DNA from: JAXGYX01 sp040772065
GTDB lineage: Bacteria; Bacillota; Clostridia; Saccharofermentanales; Fastidiosipilaceae
Direction: 5' to 3'
NCBI GenBank assembly: GCA_040772065.1
Contig: JAXGYX010000001.1
Coordinates: 1,674,001 to 1,738,000 of the forward strand
Length of the DNA stretch: 64,000 nucleotides
Part shown: positions 1-8,576 of the stretch, in pieces
Layout: every line of letters begins with the position of its first letter
Position numbering within the stretch: the first letter of the stretch is position 1
Notes under the pieces: model-generated
The model's database searches: none
The model's input: the letters and a program-made list of their open reading frames with translations, nothing else
What the model was told of the DNA's origin: nothing
Position numbers and translations under genes: made by a program

Positions 1-339
1 TAAATCCGGCATTTCCTGCTTCAAATACTCGTTCATATACGCGAAGTCACGGACATTTTTCACCATGCGGGTTTTGTGTTTGCGAATCTGCCCCTCCATG
101 ATGGAAATCGCCTCGTCCAACGCTGACATCACACTGTCATCCAGCGCTTCGGCGCGATAATAATGCTTGTGAATTTTCATAGTGATTTCCGCGCTGATTT
201 TGTTGGCCTCCGGTCGAACCTTGACCGAGACGGTAGATTTGTCATCAAAATAGCGATTGAATTTATTAAACTTCTTCTCAATTTTTTCGTTTAGCTGGTC
301 ACTGATTTTAATGTTTTGTCCGGTTATAACGATCTTCAT
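1..339 (-). CDS. hpf: Ribosome hibernation promoting factor (partial, C-terminus beyond window)
   Basis: The reading frame starts with ATG at 337-339 behind a good AAGGAG site (about 342-354) and stays open to the left edge, so only about 113 N-terminal residues are present. It begins MKIVITGQNIKISDQLNEKI, the typical opening of the RaiA/HPF domain, which binds the 30S subunit between head and body and silences ribosomes in stationary phase. Whether it is the long, dimerising form usual in Firmicutes cannot be seen, because the C-terminal domain would lie outside the window. It is read in the same direction as the peptide importer but is separated from it by about 218 bp with no gene. Confidence 0.85.
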   Translation of the reverse strand, partial: MKIVITGQNIKISDQLNEKIEKKFNKFNRYFDDKSTVSVKVRPEANKISAEITMKIHKHYYRAEALDDSVMSALDEAISIMEGQIRKHKTRMVKNVRDFAYMNEYLKQEMPDL

Positions 340-557
340 AGACCGCTCCTTCCTATGTCAGCACTAATTCAGGCCGATGTCGGCGCACTTTGAAAGCCGA
401 CCTTTTATTGATTGGTGAATATGAACAAAAGGAATGGTGAAAATAGATTTTCCATCGCTCATTTCATCATTAATCATAGACAACTTTGTGGTCCGAAACA
501 AGATCAGATTCAAAATAATCCACTCGGGTCTGTGCGGAAAATCACCGGGATCACAAA

Positions 558-1445
558 TTACGTTTGTTCATCCTCATCGGTAAACCGGACCCTTCCGGTC
601 AACACCCGTGCGCACGCGCTGCTTGGCCGGTGGTAGACTTGTTCGACCGATCCTTGCTCGGCCAATTCACCTTTTGACAACACAGCGACTTTGTCGCACA
701 GATAGTAGACCACATTGAGATCATGGGAGATAAACAGGCAGGCAAATTTCAATTCATCGCGCAGATGTTGAAACAGATCCAGAATCTGCGCCTGAACCGA
801 CACATCCAACGCGGAGACCGGCTCATCTGCGATCAACAGATCCGGAGATCCGATCAGCGCCGCTCCAATCGCGATTCTTTGTAACTGTCCGCCGGACAAC
901 TCTCTTGGATAGCGCTCCATATACTCAGCGGAAAGGCCGATCTTATCCAACATCTCCATCGCCATCGCCCGCCTCCGCGTGGCGTCCTTGATGCCGCCGA
1001 TCAACAACGGTTCTTCCATTTGGAAACCGATGCTTAATTGTGGATTAAAAGAGTTATAGGGATCTTGAAAGACCATCTGAATTCCCCGACCGGTCGCCAG
1101 AATTCGTTTTTTCCCTTTAAGTCCTGTAATATCTGTCCCTTTAAAAATAATATTGCCCTCACCGCAGGGCAGTTGTCCCGTGATCAGCCGGGCCAGCGTC
1201 GTCTTGCCCGATCCGGACTCACCGACCAGACCAAAAAACTCTCCTGCGCGTATCTCCAGGGAAATATTTTTAACACCATCCATGTCCCAAGGCAGATCGT
1301 GTTGTTTGAGTGGGCGGGACTCTTTGCCACCTTCAACAAGCGGTCCGGCATCCGCCACTCCGCGGGCGCCGCGCCAGCCACTTCCATAAGTCGCCCCAAC
1401 GTTCATCAGGGACAAGATCGGTTGTTCAATTTGAACTGTGGTCAT
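558..1445 (-). CDS. oppF: Oligopeptide/dipeptide ABC transporter ATPase, OppF/DppF type
   Basis: This is one of the two cytoplasmic ATPases that power the peptide importer encoded directly upstream. Walker A (GESGSGKT) is at residues 75-82. An LSGGQ signature and the Walker B stretch LLIADEP followed by the D-loop SALD are clear. The 295-residue length is on the short side: the C-terminal oligopeptide-transporter extension with its cysteine cluster is largely missing, which is common for F-type subunits. Residues 20-52 form an extra segment between the first strand and Walker A. The ATG has an AGAGGAGG site and overlaps the end of the D-type ATPase by 20 bp, which suggests translational coupling. 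It is the last gene of the operon. Confidence 0.88.
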   Translation of the reverse strand: MTTVQIEQPILSLMNVGATYGSGWRGARGVADAGPLVEGGKESRPLKQHDLPWDMDGVKNISLEIRAGEFFGLVGESGSGKTTLARLITGQLPCGEGNIIFKGTDITGLKGKKRILATGRGIQMVFQDPYNSFNPQLSIGFQMEEPLLIGGIKDATRRRAMAMEMLDKIGLSAEYMERYPRELSGGQLQRIAIGAALIGSPDLLIADEPVSALDVSVQAQILDLFQHLRDELKFACLFISHDLNVVYYLCDKVAVLSKGELAEQGSVEQVYHRPSSACARVLTGRVRFTDEDEQT

Positions 1446-2487
1446 TTGCCTCCTCTTTCGTTATCAAATCCATATTCTTGTCGCAGCCCCCGTCAGCCCC
1501 ATTCTCATTCAAAAAACATGCCGCGGTGTGTCCCGGACCGACGACACGGGTGGCCGGGACTTCATTGTGGCAGCGGTCGAAGGCGCGGGGACAACGATCC
1601 GCAAACAGGCAACATGTGGCGGGGCCCCGGCTGTCCGGCAGTCTCCCCGGTATGGCGGACAGTTTTTTCCCCTTTTTATTCGGAGTCGGCACCGACTGCA
1701 ACAGCATTTTCGTATACTCATGTTTCGGCGAACGCAACACACTCATTGTGGGCCCGGTCTCCGCAGGGATTCCGGCATAAAGCACACATACTCTGTCGCA
1801 CAGGCGTTTCACAGTTCCAAGGTCATGGGAGATATACAAAATCGCCACATCATCCTTGCGACTGATGTTCAGCAACAATTCCAATATTTGATCTTGAACC
1901 GACACATCCAGCGCGGTGGTCGGCTCGTCGGCGATCAACAATGGTGGCCGCGTGATGACAGCCATGGCGATCAGCACTCTTTGGCGTTGTCCGCCGGACA
2001 ACTCATGAGGATACCGCCGATACAGCCTTTCCGGCTGATCCAGACCAACGTCCCGCATGGTAGCCAAGGCTCGTTCTTTGCGTTCGGGCCGTTTCAAATT
2101 GGTGTGCAGCTTAAGTAATTCAGAAATCTGTCTGCCCACCCGCATAGTGGGATTCAGCGCGGCCATCGCGTCTTGAAAAACAATGCCGATCTGTCTGCCG
2201 TTAAGCGAGCGACGTTCGGCGCGCGACAGGCCTTCAAGATCTCGTCCCTGAAACCGCATGGTTCCCTGACCGACTCGAATTCCATCCGGAAGCAGCCCCG
2301 ACACCGCCAGCGCGGTCATGCTCTTGCCACAGCCCGACTCACCGACCAGGCCCACGATCTCACCTTTGTGGACGGTCAGCGACACCTCTCGGACCAGCTC
2401 CGCCTGAGTTCGACTCAAAACCTTTAATTGATCAATCTCCAGCAAGGGTGCCTGTTGATTGACTTCGTGCCGCCTCTGCCTCTTCAT
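1426..2487 (-). CDS. oppD: Oligopeptide/dipeptide ABC transporter ATPase, OppD/DppD type
   Basis: This is the second ATPase of the peptide importer. Walker A (GESGCGKS) is at residues 49-56. The signature ELSGGQRQRV, Walker B LLIADEP and the switch histidine region ILYISHD are present. Near the C-terminus, CCLFADRCPRAFDRC is the cysteine cluster of the oligopeptide-transporter C-terminal domain, which can bind an iron-sulfur cluster in this family. The ATG sits on the stop of the permease gene in an ATGA overlap. At 353 residues it has the normal family length. The substrate (di- or oligopeptide, or nickel) cannot be told from sequence alone. Confidence 0.9.
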   Translation of the reverse strand: MKRQRRHEVNQQAPLLEIDQLKVLSRTQAELVREVSLTVHKGEIVGLVGESGCGKSMTALAVSGLLPDGIRVGQGTMRFQGRDLEGLSRAERRSLNGRQIGIVFQDAMAALNPTMRVGRQISELLKLHTNLKRPERKERALATMRDVGLDQPERLYRRYPHELSGGQRQRVLIAMAVITRPPLLIADEPTTALDVSVQDQILELLLNISRKDDVAILYISHDLGTVKRLCDRVCVLYAGIPAETGPTMSVLRSPKHEYTKMLLQSVPTPNKKGKKLSAIPGRLPDSRGPATCCLFADRCPRAFDRCHNEVPATRVVGPGHTAACFLNENGADGGCDKNMDLITKEEANDHSSN

Positions 2488-3326
2488 TTATGCCGCCCCG
2501 ATTCCATTGATTTCAGACCGTTGCCAACAAAAAACGCGCCCAGAACCGTCAAGACAATTAGAAGACCGGCGAAAATCGCGCACCAGGGCGCGTTGAATAG
2601 ATAGCCTTGCGCGTCATACAACATTCGTCCCCAGCTGGGCTGATTGAGCGGGATACCGATGCCCAGATAACTCAAACCGGATTCCGCCAGTATCGCGTTG
2701 GCAAATCCAACCGCGGAGGCGGACAGGATATGCGGCCGTATCAGCGGCAGAATATGCACGCCCATGATTCTAAGGTCCGTCCCCCCCGCAAGCTTGACTC
2801 TGCGGATGAAGTCACGTTGGCGGTACTGCTGAAAGCCGGATCGAACAACCCGGGCGAACGAAGGGACGAACATGATGCCCAGCGCCACAGTGATCTGCCA
2901 GATTCCGCCACCAAACGCCGTGACAAACAACATGCCCATTAAAATTGTTGGGATGGCCAACATCGCTTCGTTGAAACGGCTGACCCAATAATCAGCCACC
3001 CCACCATAATAGCCCGCGACGGCGCCCAGCAACATGCCACCCCCACAGCCGATCAGCACGGTTCCCAGCGCGACAAACATCGTCGGAGGAAAGCCACTCA
3101 TCGCTCGCACAAAGACATCGCGGCCATAGTTGTCCGTGCCGAACCAGTGTGATGCCGAAGGTGGCTGAAAACGGTCCGGCGGATTCATCTCCAAGATCGT
3201 GTAAGGACTAAATTGGCTGACAATGAACAACAGTGGTGGAATCAAGAGCAGAAAGAGACCAACGGCGATCTGCCGGTTGACGCGTCTTCTCGCCCGCGTT
3301 TTGGAAAGGGACCGCCTCATCAACAT
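2484..3326 (-). CDS. oppC: Peptide ABC transporter permease, OppC/DppC type
   Basis: This 280-residue membrane subunit has a positively charged N-terminus, a first hydrophobic helix at about residues 20-40, a periplasmic-type loop containing HWFGTDNYGRDVF (diagnostic for OppC/DppC), and a further five helices. The EAA-type coupling motif region is around VRSGFQQYRQRDFIRRVKLAGG. It forms a heterodimer with the B-type permease encoded just upstream; the two genes overlap by 7 bp. The ribosome-binding site is weak, so expression probably depends on coupling to oppB. Confidence 0.9.
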   Translation of the reverse strand: MLMRRSLSKTRARRRVNRQIAVGLFLLLIPPLLFIVSQFSPYTILEMNPPDRFQPPSASHWFGTDNYGRDVFVRAMSGFPPTMFVALGTVLIGCGGGMLLGAVAGYYGGVADYWVSRFNEAMLAIPTILMGMLFVTAFGGGIWQITVALGIMFVPSFARVVRSGFQQYRQRDFIRRVKLAGGTDLRIMGVHILPLIRPHILSASAVGFANAILAESGLSYLGIGIPLNQPSWGRMLYDAQGYLFNAPWCAIFAGLLIVLTVLGAFFVGNGLKSMESGRHK

Positions 3327-4306
3327 GCACCGCTCACTTTCCCCCGCCTCGCTCTTTTTGCCGGGCGTTCGCGCAAACGAGGATCGATAAACTGATTTAA
3401 TAAATCAACCAGGAAGCTGACCAAAATCACAGCGAACGCGATGAATAGGATGATACCCTGAGTCAAAGGGAAATCTCGCGCCTCGACGGCGGTGATCAGC
3501 AGCCTCCCAATGCCCGGAAGCATGAATACCTGCTCAATGATCACACTGCCACCAATCACATCCCCAAGCACCAAACCCAATGTGGTCACGACCGGGACCA
3601 TGCTGTTGCGCAACACATGACAAAAAATGATTCGTTTGCGCGTCGCCCCTTTGCTTCGGGCGGTCCGCACATAGTCCATGGAAGTCTGCTCGACAACGGC
3701 GTCGCGCAAAAATTGCACGACAAGCGCCACACGTGGCAAGGCGATGGCCGCCGCGGGCAACGCCAGCACAAGCAAAAACAAACCAACACTCTGCTCAGGC
3801 TCTGTGTATTGCAGGTTGTTCAAAGTCGGGCTGACCGCCGCCGCACATAGCCGCAGCAGGATCGCCATGAAAAAAGCCGGTATCGCCAGGTGCGCCTCGG
3901 TGATGACATGGATGGCGCTGTCCAAAAAACCGCCCGGTCGGCGGGCCGCCAAAAGTCCCAACGGAATAGCCAGCAAAAGCACCAACAAAAAAGCGAACAA
4001 CGCCAACGTCAAAGTCATCGGCAAGCGCTCTTTGATCAAATCGATCACCGGTCTGTCAAATCGCACCGAGTGTCCCGGATCACCGCTCAGCAGCTTGCCC
4101 AGATAGGTGGCGAACCGCGCCGGAAGCGGCTCGTTTATGCCGAGCTCCTCTTCCAGCCGAGCTACCTTGTCCGCAGGCGCGTTCATGCCAAGCATGATCC
4201 TCGCCGGATTTCCCGGTATCACATAAAACATCAAGAAGACGATAATCACCAGAATTAACAAAGTGATCATCATGTCGCGGATCTTTCTTAACAGATAAAT
4301 CCCCAC
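3320..4306 (-). CDS. oppB: Peptide ABC transporter permease, OppB/DppB type
   Basis: This 328-residue integral membrane subunit starts with a long hydrophobic helix (about residues 10-30) and the family motif PGNPARIMLG. It then has five further helices and the EAA loop YVRTARSKGATRKRI that docks on the ATPase. The start codon is GTG preceded by GAGGCGG. The gene lies 44 bp downstream of the substrate-binding protein gene and partners the OppC-type subunit. Confidence 0.9.
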   Translation of the reverse strand: MGIYLLRKIRDMMITLLILVIIVFLMFYVIPGNPARIMLGMNAPADKVARLEEELGINEPLPARFATYLGKLLSGDPGHSVRFDRPVIDLIKERLPMTLTLALFAFLLVLLLAIPLGLLAARRPGGFLDSAIHVITEAHLAIPAFFMAILLRLCAAAVSPTLNNLQYTEPEQSVGLFLLVLALPAAAIALPRVALVVQFLRDAVVEQTSMDYVRTARSKGATRKRIIFCHVLRNSMVPVVTTLGLVLGDVIGGSVIIEQVFMLPGIGRLLITAVEARDFPLTQGIILFIAFAVILVSFLVDLLNQFIDPRLRERPAKRARRGKVSGAC

Positions 4307-4350
4307 TGCCGCCTCGTTTCAAACTCCAAGCACACGCCTTCCGGCGATTG

Positions 4351-5919
4351 TCATTTCTTATAGTATACAGCGGACATGTCCTGCACGTACAAAGGATAGG
4401 TCGTGTAGCCGCCCAATTCTTTTTTTACGGCGGTCAACAGAGCAGGATCCTGCAAGAAAACAGAGGCCGAATCATCATACAAGATCTGCTGTAGATCCCG
4501 GTACCCTTCCACCCGCTCTTGTTGATCGATCCCGGTTACCGTCTTACTCCAAATCTCATCATAGCGCTCATTGGCAAAGTTGATAAAATTATCCGGAGCG
4601 GCGCTTTCATAGCGCCCCAGCACACTGCTCGGCGAATACTGGAAAGTCAGCGCGATCACCGTGGACTGGTACTCGCGGTTCATGTACACGTTGTTGAGCC
4701 AGGTTCCCCAATCGACCGGTTTGACGTTGAGCACCACGCCCACCTCTGCCAGCTGGGCGGCCAGCGCCTCGGCTGTCTGTACATGAATCATATAATTGAC
4801 AGGAACCGTCACATCGAGTGTCAGACCATTTTCGTATCCGGCCGCGGACAACAGACGCTTGGCCTCTTCACGGTCAAACTCGTGTTCAGGATTGAGCGTG
4901 TCGTTGTAATAATCGCCCATCGCCGGAGACATGCCCGATTCGAGCAAGGTCCCATAACCATAGGTGACCGTGTCTATCACCAGTTGTTTGTCAATCGCCA
5001 AGTTAAGCGCCTTGCGAACATTGGGATCGTCAAACGGCGCCACTTCATTATTCAACGCCCAGAGCTGAACCATGTTGGACTGCGTCTCAATCAGATCATA
5101 ATCCGCTTCCACCAAGCTGGCCTTATCCATTGTGAGATAGGGGAACAGATCGATGTTGCCCGCCTGCAGATCAACCATCGCCGCGTCCGTCGAGGGCACG
5201 ATCTTAAAGGTCACTTGATCCAGGTGGGACGGATGGGCGCCTGAATAATCGTCAAACTTTTCCATCACAATGTGCCGCTGAGTCTTGTACTCCACAAACT
5301 TAAATGGTCCGGTACCGATCGGAGCTGAATTTTGCTCGGTGTACCCCGCCGGGATAATAGCCTGGGTTAAGAATCCCAGCAAATCCAGGTCCGGCTGCTT
5401 CAGTTTCAAGGTTACCGTCTCACCGGCATCGTCCGAAACGATCTCTTCGATCACTTTGAATTCCGGTATCAAGGCAGTTGGCTCGTCCGCCAACAGCCCG
5501 GCGCCACGCTCCAGCGAATAGATCACGTCTTGGGCGGTCATCTCCTCGCCGTTGTGGAACAAAACACCTTTGCGCAGCTTAAACTCATACGACCTGCCAT
5601 CGGCGGCGATTTCAAACGATTCGGCAAGTGATGGAGAAAATGTTCCGTCCGGCTCCAATCTGACCAATCCTTCAAATAAATTGTAAATAATCTCTTTTGT
5701 GCCGGCGGCCTCCGCGAGGTATGGATCCAGAGAGTCCGGTTCTTGTGTGACCGCCACAATCACTTCACCACCCTCGAGTGGTTCGCCCAAATCAGCAACA
5801 ACACTCTCCCGAGTGGAGCCCGCTGTCGGATCACTTGGTTTTCCCCCGCCACAACCGGCCGTCGACAGCAAGCTGATCAGCGCGGCAAAAGAAATCAATC
5901 GTTTTAAAGTTTTTTTCAT
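4351..5919 (-). CDS. oppA: Peptide ABC transporter substrate-binding lipoprotein
   Basis: This extracytoplasmic receptor of family 5 (SBP_bac_5, 522 residues) feeds the OppBCDF-type importer. The lipoprotein signal is clear: KKTLKR charged start, hydrophobic stretch, and lipobox LSTAGC with acylated Cys23. The mature part opens with the family hallmark GGEVIVAVTQEPDSLDPYLA and contains the FHNGEEMTAQDVIYSLER segment seen in DppA/OppA proteins. It is the first gene of the operon, behind an AAGGAG site, consistent with receptors being made in excess. The ligand is not predictable; di- to oligopeptides are most likely. Confidence 0.9.
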   Translation of the reverse strand: MKKTLKRLISFAALISLLSTAGCGGGKPSDPTAGSTRESVVADLGEPLEGGEVIVAVTQEPDSLDPYLAEAAGTKEIIYNLFEGLVRLEPDGTFSPSLAESFEIAADGRSYEFKLRKGVLFHNGEEMTAQDVIYSLERGAGLLADEPTALIPEFKVIEEIVSDDAGETVTLKLKQPDLDLLGFLTQAIIPAGYTEQNSAPIGTGPFKFVEYKTQRHIVMEKFDDYSGAHPSHLDQVTFKIVPSTDAAMVDLQAGNIDLFPYLTMDKASLVEADYDLIETQSNMVQLWALNNEVAPFDDPNVRKALNLAIDKQLVIDTVTYGYGTLLESGMSPAMGDYYNDTLNPEHEFDREEAKRLLSAAGYENGLTLDVTVPVNYMIHVQTAEALAAQLAEVGVVLNVKPVDWGTWLNNVYMNREYQSTVIALTFQYSPSSVLGRYESAAPDNFINFANERYDEIWSKTVTGIDQQERVEGYRDLQQILYDDSASVFLQDPALLTAVKKELGGYTTYPLYVQDMSAVYYKK

Positions 5920-6008
5920 TTGTGCTACTCCTTTTTTGTTAAGTTAAAACTGCTCCACATCAGAAAGCGACGTCCCCCTGTCTTTTTGACAAATTTATCG
6001 CATATGGT

Positions 6009-6050
6009 AAAAAAACAGCTCACTGCACAATTTGGGTGCAGTGAGCTGTT
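6009..6050 (-). terminator. Rho-independent terminator after gap
   Basis: A perfect 15-bp stem (6014-6028 with 6036-6050) with a 7-nt loop is followed on the minus strand by seven T residues (6009-6015). It lies about 110 bp downstream of the GAPDH stop and upstream of the peptide importer, so it should isolate the two units. Confidence 0.9.
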
Positions 6051-6159
6051 GTAATAACCTGGAAAGGTGGCTCACAGTTTTTTGCATTTTAACAAATACA
6101 GCGGCTGTCAGCAAGAAAAACCATCCGGTTTGACGCCGAATTGACGGCTTTGGTTAAAT

Positions 6160-7236
6160 TCATCCGTTCAACGCGTCTTTTTCCGCGACATATTTAAGCA
6201 AATCCACAACGCGGTTGCTGTATCCCCACTCATTGTCATACCAGGAAACAACCTTGAAGAAACGCTTTTCGTCCGGCAAGTTGTTTTGCATGGTCGCCAA
6301 CGAATCATAGACCGAGGAGCGGCGGTCGTGGATGATGTCCGAGGAGACAATCTCTTCGTCGCAGTAACCCAAGATGTCTTGCAGGTAACTTTCCGAAGCT
6401 TTCTTCATCAAACCGTCGATCTCGCCAATGCTGGTGTCGCGCTCGGCGCGGAAGGTCAAATCGACAACCGATCCGGTCGGCGTGGGAACACGAAATGACA
6501 TACCGGTCAGTTTTCCCTTTGTGGACGGCAGCACCTCACCGACAGCCTTGGCGGCTCCGGTGGTGGACGGAATGGTGTTGACGGCGGCGGCGCGCCCACC
6601 TCTCCAGTCCTTCAATGAAGGACCGTCGACCGTTTTCTGTGTCGCGGTGTACGCGTGAATGGTGGTCATCAGACCGGTCTCGACACCGACACCTTCTTTC
6701 AACAGCACATGGACCAGCGGCGCCAGACAGTTGGTGGTGCACGAAGCGTTCGAAATCACATTGTGTAGCGCGGGATCATATTCCTCTTCGTTGACGCCCA
6801 TGACGATGGTCTTCACGCCACCTTTGCCCGGAGCGCTGATGATCACTTTTTTCGCGCCGGCCTCAATATGTCCCTGTGCGGCCTCCGCCGATGTGAACAG
6901 TCCGGTGGACTCAATCACATAGTCCACGCCCATTTCGCCCCAGGGTAAATCCGCCGGGTTGCGCTGAGCCATAATGCACTGAATCTTATCGCCGTCCACG
7001 ACCAGCACGTCGTTACCCTGCGCGTCGGGCGAACTCTTATCCACGCCGATCTTATGATCAAACCGACCTTGGGTCGTATCATATTTCAGCTGGTAAGAAA
7101 AATAATCAGCGTCGGTCGACACATCGGCAACCGCCACAACATCCACTTCTTTACCCAGCAGCCCCTGATCACACAACGCTCTGAAGACCAAACGGCCGAT
7201 CCGGCCGAATCCGTTAATCGCTACTTTAATAGCCAT
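6160..7236 (-). CDS. gap: Glyceraldehyde-3-phosphate dehydrogenase, long (glycosomal-like) type
   Basis: This glycolytic enzyme oxidises glyceraldehyde 3-phosphate to 1,3-bisphosphoglycerate with NAD. The N-terminal Rossmann motif INGFGRIGR is at residues 8-16. The catalytic cysteine is Cys166 in SNASCTTNCLAP, with the active-site histidine in TTIHAYTATQ. At 358 residues it is about 20 longer than the usual bacterial enzyme. The extra residues sit in the NAD domain (KEVDVVAVADVSTDADYFSYQ and a loop near KSSPDAQGND). From memory this layout closely resembles the glycosomal GAPDHs of trypanosomatids. It is monocistronic with an AGGAGGAGC ribosome site and its own terminator; no other glycolytic gene is linked. 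Confidence 0.96.
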   Translation of the reverse strand: MAIKVAINGFGRIGRLVFRALCDQGLLGKEVDVVAVADVSTDADYFSYQLKYDTTQGRFDHKIGVDKSSPDAQGNDVLVVDGDKIQCIMAQRNPADLPWGEMGVDYVIESTGLFTSAEAAQGHIEAGAKKVIISAPGKGGVKTIVMGVNEEEYDPALHNVISNASCTTNCLAPLVHVLLKEGVGVETGLMTTIHAYTATQKTVDGPSLKDWRGGRAAAVNTIPSTTGAAKAVGEVLPSTKGKLTGMSFRVPTPTGSVVDLTFRAERDTSIGEIDGLMKKASESYLQDILGYCDEEIVSSDIIHDRRSSVYDSLATMQNNLPDEKRFFKVVSWYDNEWGYSNRVVDLLKYVAEKDALNG

Positions 7237-7381
7237 CTAAATGCTCCTCCTGAATTGTCTGTTGAAAGTATTTTGTATTTTCTTGCATAAACATACCTTT
7301 GTGATTTTACAGCAATAAATATTTTACTTCAACATTTACTATATTAAATCCGAATAAATCTCCCGACAACAGCAAGAAAAG

Positions 7382-7414
7382 AAGACAAAAACGCAGGTTT
7401 TACGTTTTTGTCTT
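7382..7414 (-). terminator. Hairpin terminator downstream of the OYE-family reductase
   Basis: A 12-bp inverted repeat (7382-7393 with 7403-7414) has T-rich arms and a U-rich continuation on the minus strand. It lies 45 bp past the stop of the reductase gene and in front of the gap promoter region. Confidence 0.7.
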
Positions 7415-7458
7415 GCAGTTAACGTGTTTTTCGCATGAAATCCGGCGACCGGACATTT

Positions 7459-8478
7459 CTACTTCCAGCCGCGATGATACGCTTCCGGTATCAATTCGTA
7501 TTTCTTACGACCGGCCGCGGCGCGCTGGAACCAGAACGGATCGCGCAACAGCGCCCGTCCCAGCGCGACAAAATCGGCGCGCCCATCCTCCACAATGTTT
7601 TGCACCAATTCAAACGAATCGATCAGTCCAACCGTGATGACCGGCAACCCGGACGACTCCCGTATCCGTTCAGCGTATTGGACCTGGTAACCATTGAACA
7701 GGTGGATCGGCACAGTGATCAGCCCACCGGAACTGACATGGACGGCATCAAGCTGATCCTTGACCATGTCGATGATGCGCACCGACTCTTCCAATTCCAG
7801 CCCACCCTCGCTGTGATCGGTCGCCGACACACGAATCCAAAGTGGTTTGTCCTTTGACAATACCGAACGCACACCGTCCACCACCTCCCGCAGCAGCTTC
7901 ACGCGCCCTTTGGTCGCGCCGCCATACTCGTCGGTCCTTTCGTTGCTTAGCGGGGACAAGAACTCGTGCAGCAGATAGCCATGGGCCGCGTGAATCTCGA
8001 TCCCATCAAAACCCGCTCGATCCGCGCGTTTCGCCGCCGCGACAAAGTCCTGAACGACTTTCTTAATGTCGTCCCGGTCCATCGCACGCGCCAGCGGATA
8101 TTCATCAGGAGCGAAATCGATCGCGCTCGGCGCGACATGCTCCAGATCGCTAACTTCGCATTTTCTGCCGGCGTGCCCCAACTGAATCGCGATTTTGGCG
8201 CCCAGAGCGTGGCACCTGTCGACCAGTTCTTTCATGCCGGGCACCTGATCATCCGACCAAAGCCCCAGATCATTCGCCGAGATTCGTCCCTCCGGGGAGA
8301 TACCGGTGGCCTCGACGATGATGAGCCCAACACCGCCCAGCGCCCGCGCTGCATAATGAGCCAGATGAAACTCATTCACTTTTCCATCATTTTCCGCGAC
8401 ATACATGCACATGGGCGGCATGACGATTCGATTCGACACTTCCATGGAGCCAATTTTAGCTGTGGAGAAAACATCCAT
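7459..8478 (-). CDS. NADH:flavin oxidoreductase, old yellow enzyme family (NamA/YqjM-like)
   Basis: This is an FMN-dependent ene-reductase of the YqjM class, which reduces activated C=C bonds using NAD(P)H. The N-terminus IGSMEVSNRIVMPPMCMY matches the YqjM opening. IQLGHAGRK and the substrate-binding histidine pair in EIHAAHGYLLHEFLSPLSNERTD are present, as is the FMN phosphate-binding region FVALGRALLRDP. The start was set to the ATG at 8476-8478, nine bases behind GGAAGG; an in-frame TTG two codons earlier is less likely. It appears to be transcribed alone. The physiological substrate is unknown. Confidence 0.88.
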   Translation of the reverse strand: MDVFSTAKIGSMEVSNRIVMPPMCMYVAENDGKVNEFHLAHYAARALGGVGLIIVEATGISPEGRISANDLGLWSDDQVPGMKELVDRCHALGAKIAIQLGHAGRKCEVSDLEHVAPSAIDFAPDEYPLARAMDRDDIKKVVQDFVAAAKRADRAGFDGIEIHAAHGYLLHEFLSPLSNERTDEYGGATKGRVKLLREVVDGVRSVLSKDKPLWIRVSATDHSEGGLELEESVRIIDMVKDQLDAVHVSSGGLITVPIHLFNGYQVQYAERIRESSGLPVITVGLIDSFELVQNIVEDGRADFVALGRALLRDPFWFQRAAAGRKKYELIPEAYHRGWK

Positions 8479-8576
8479 AATCAATATCCTTCCTTTCCGA
8501 CTCGGCCATCGGGCCGTTAATCCACATTTCAGTATAGTCCATAGTTTACCACGTTGATTGACAGAATTCTGTTCAC

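Noticed and set aside
1038..1865. Long plus-strand open frames opposite the oppF/oppD genes
   Set aside because: They have low-complexity, Arg/His/Pro-rich translations typical of antisense shadows in GC-rich DNA, and no ribosome site; the minus-strand ABC ATPases are unmistakable.
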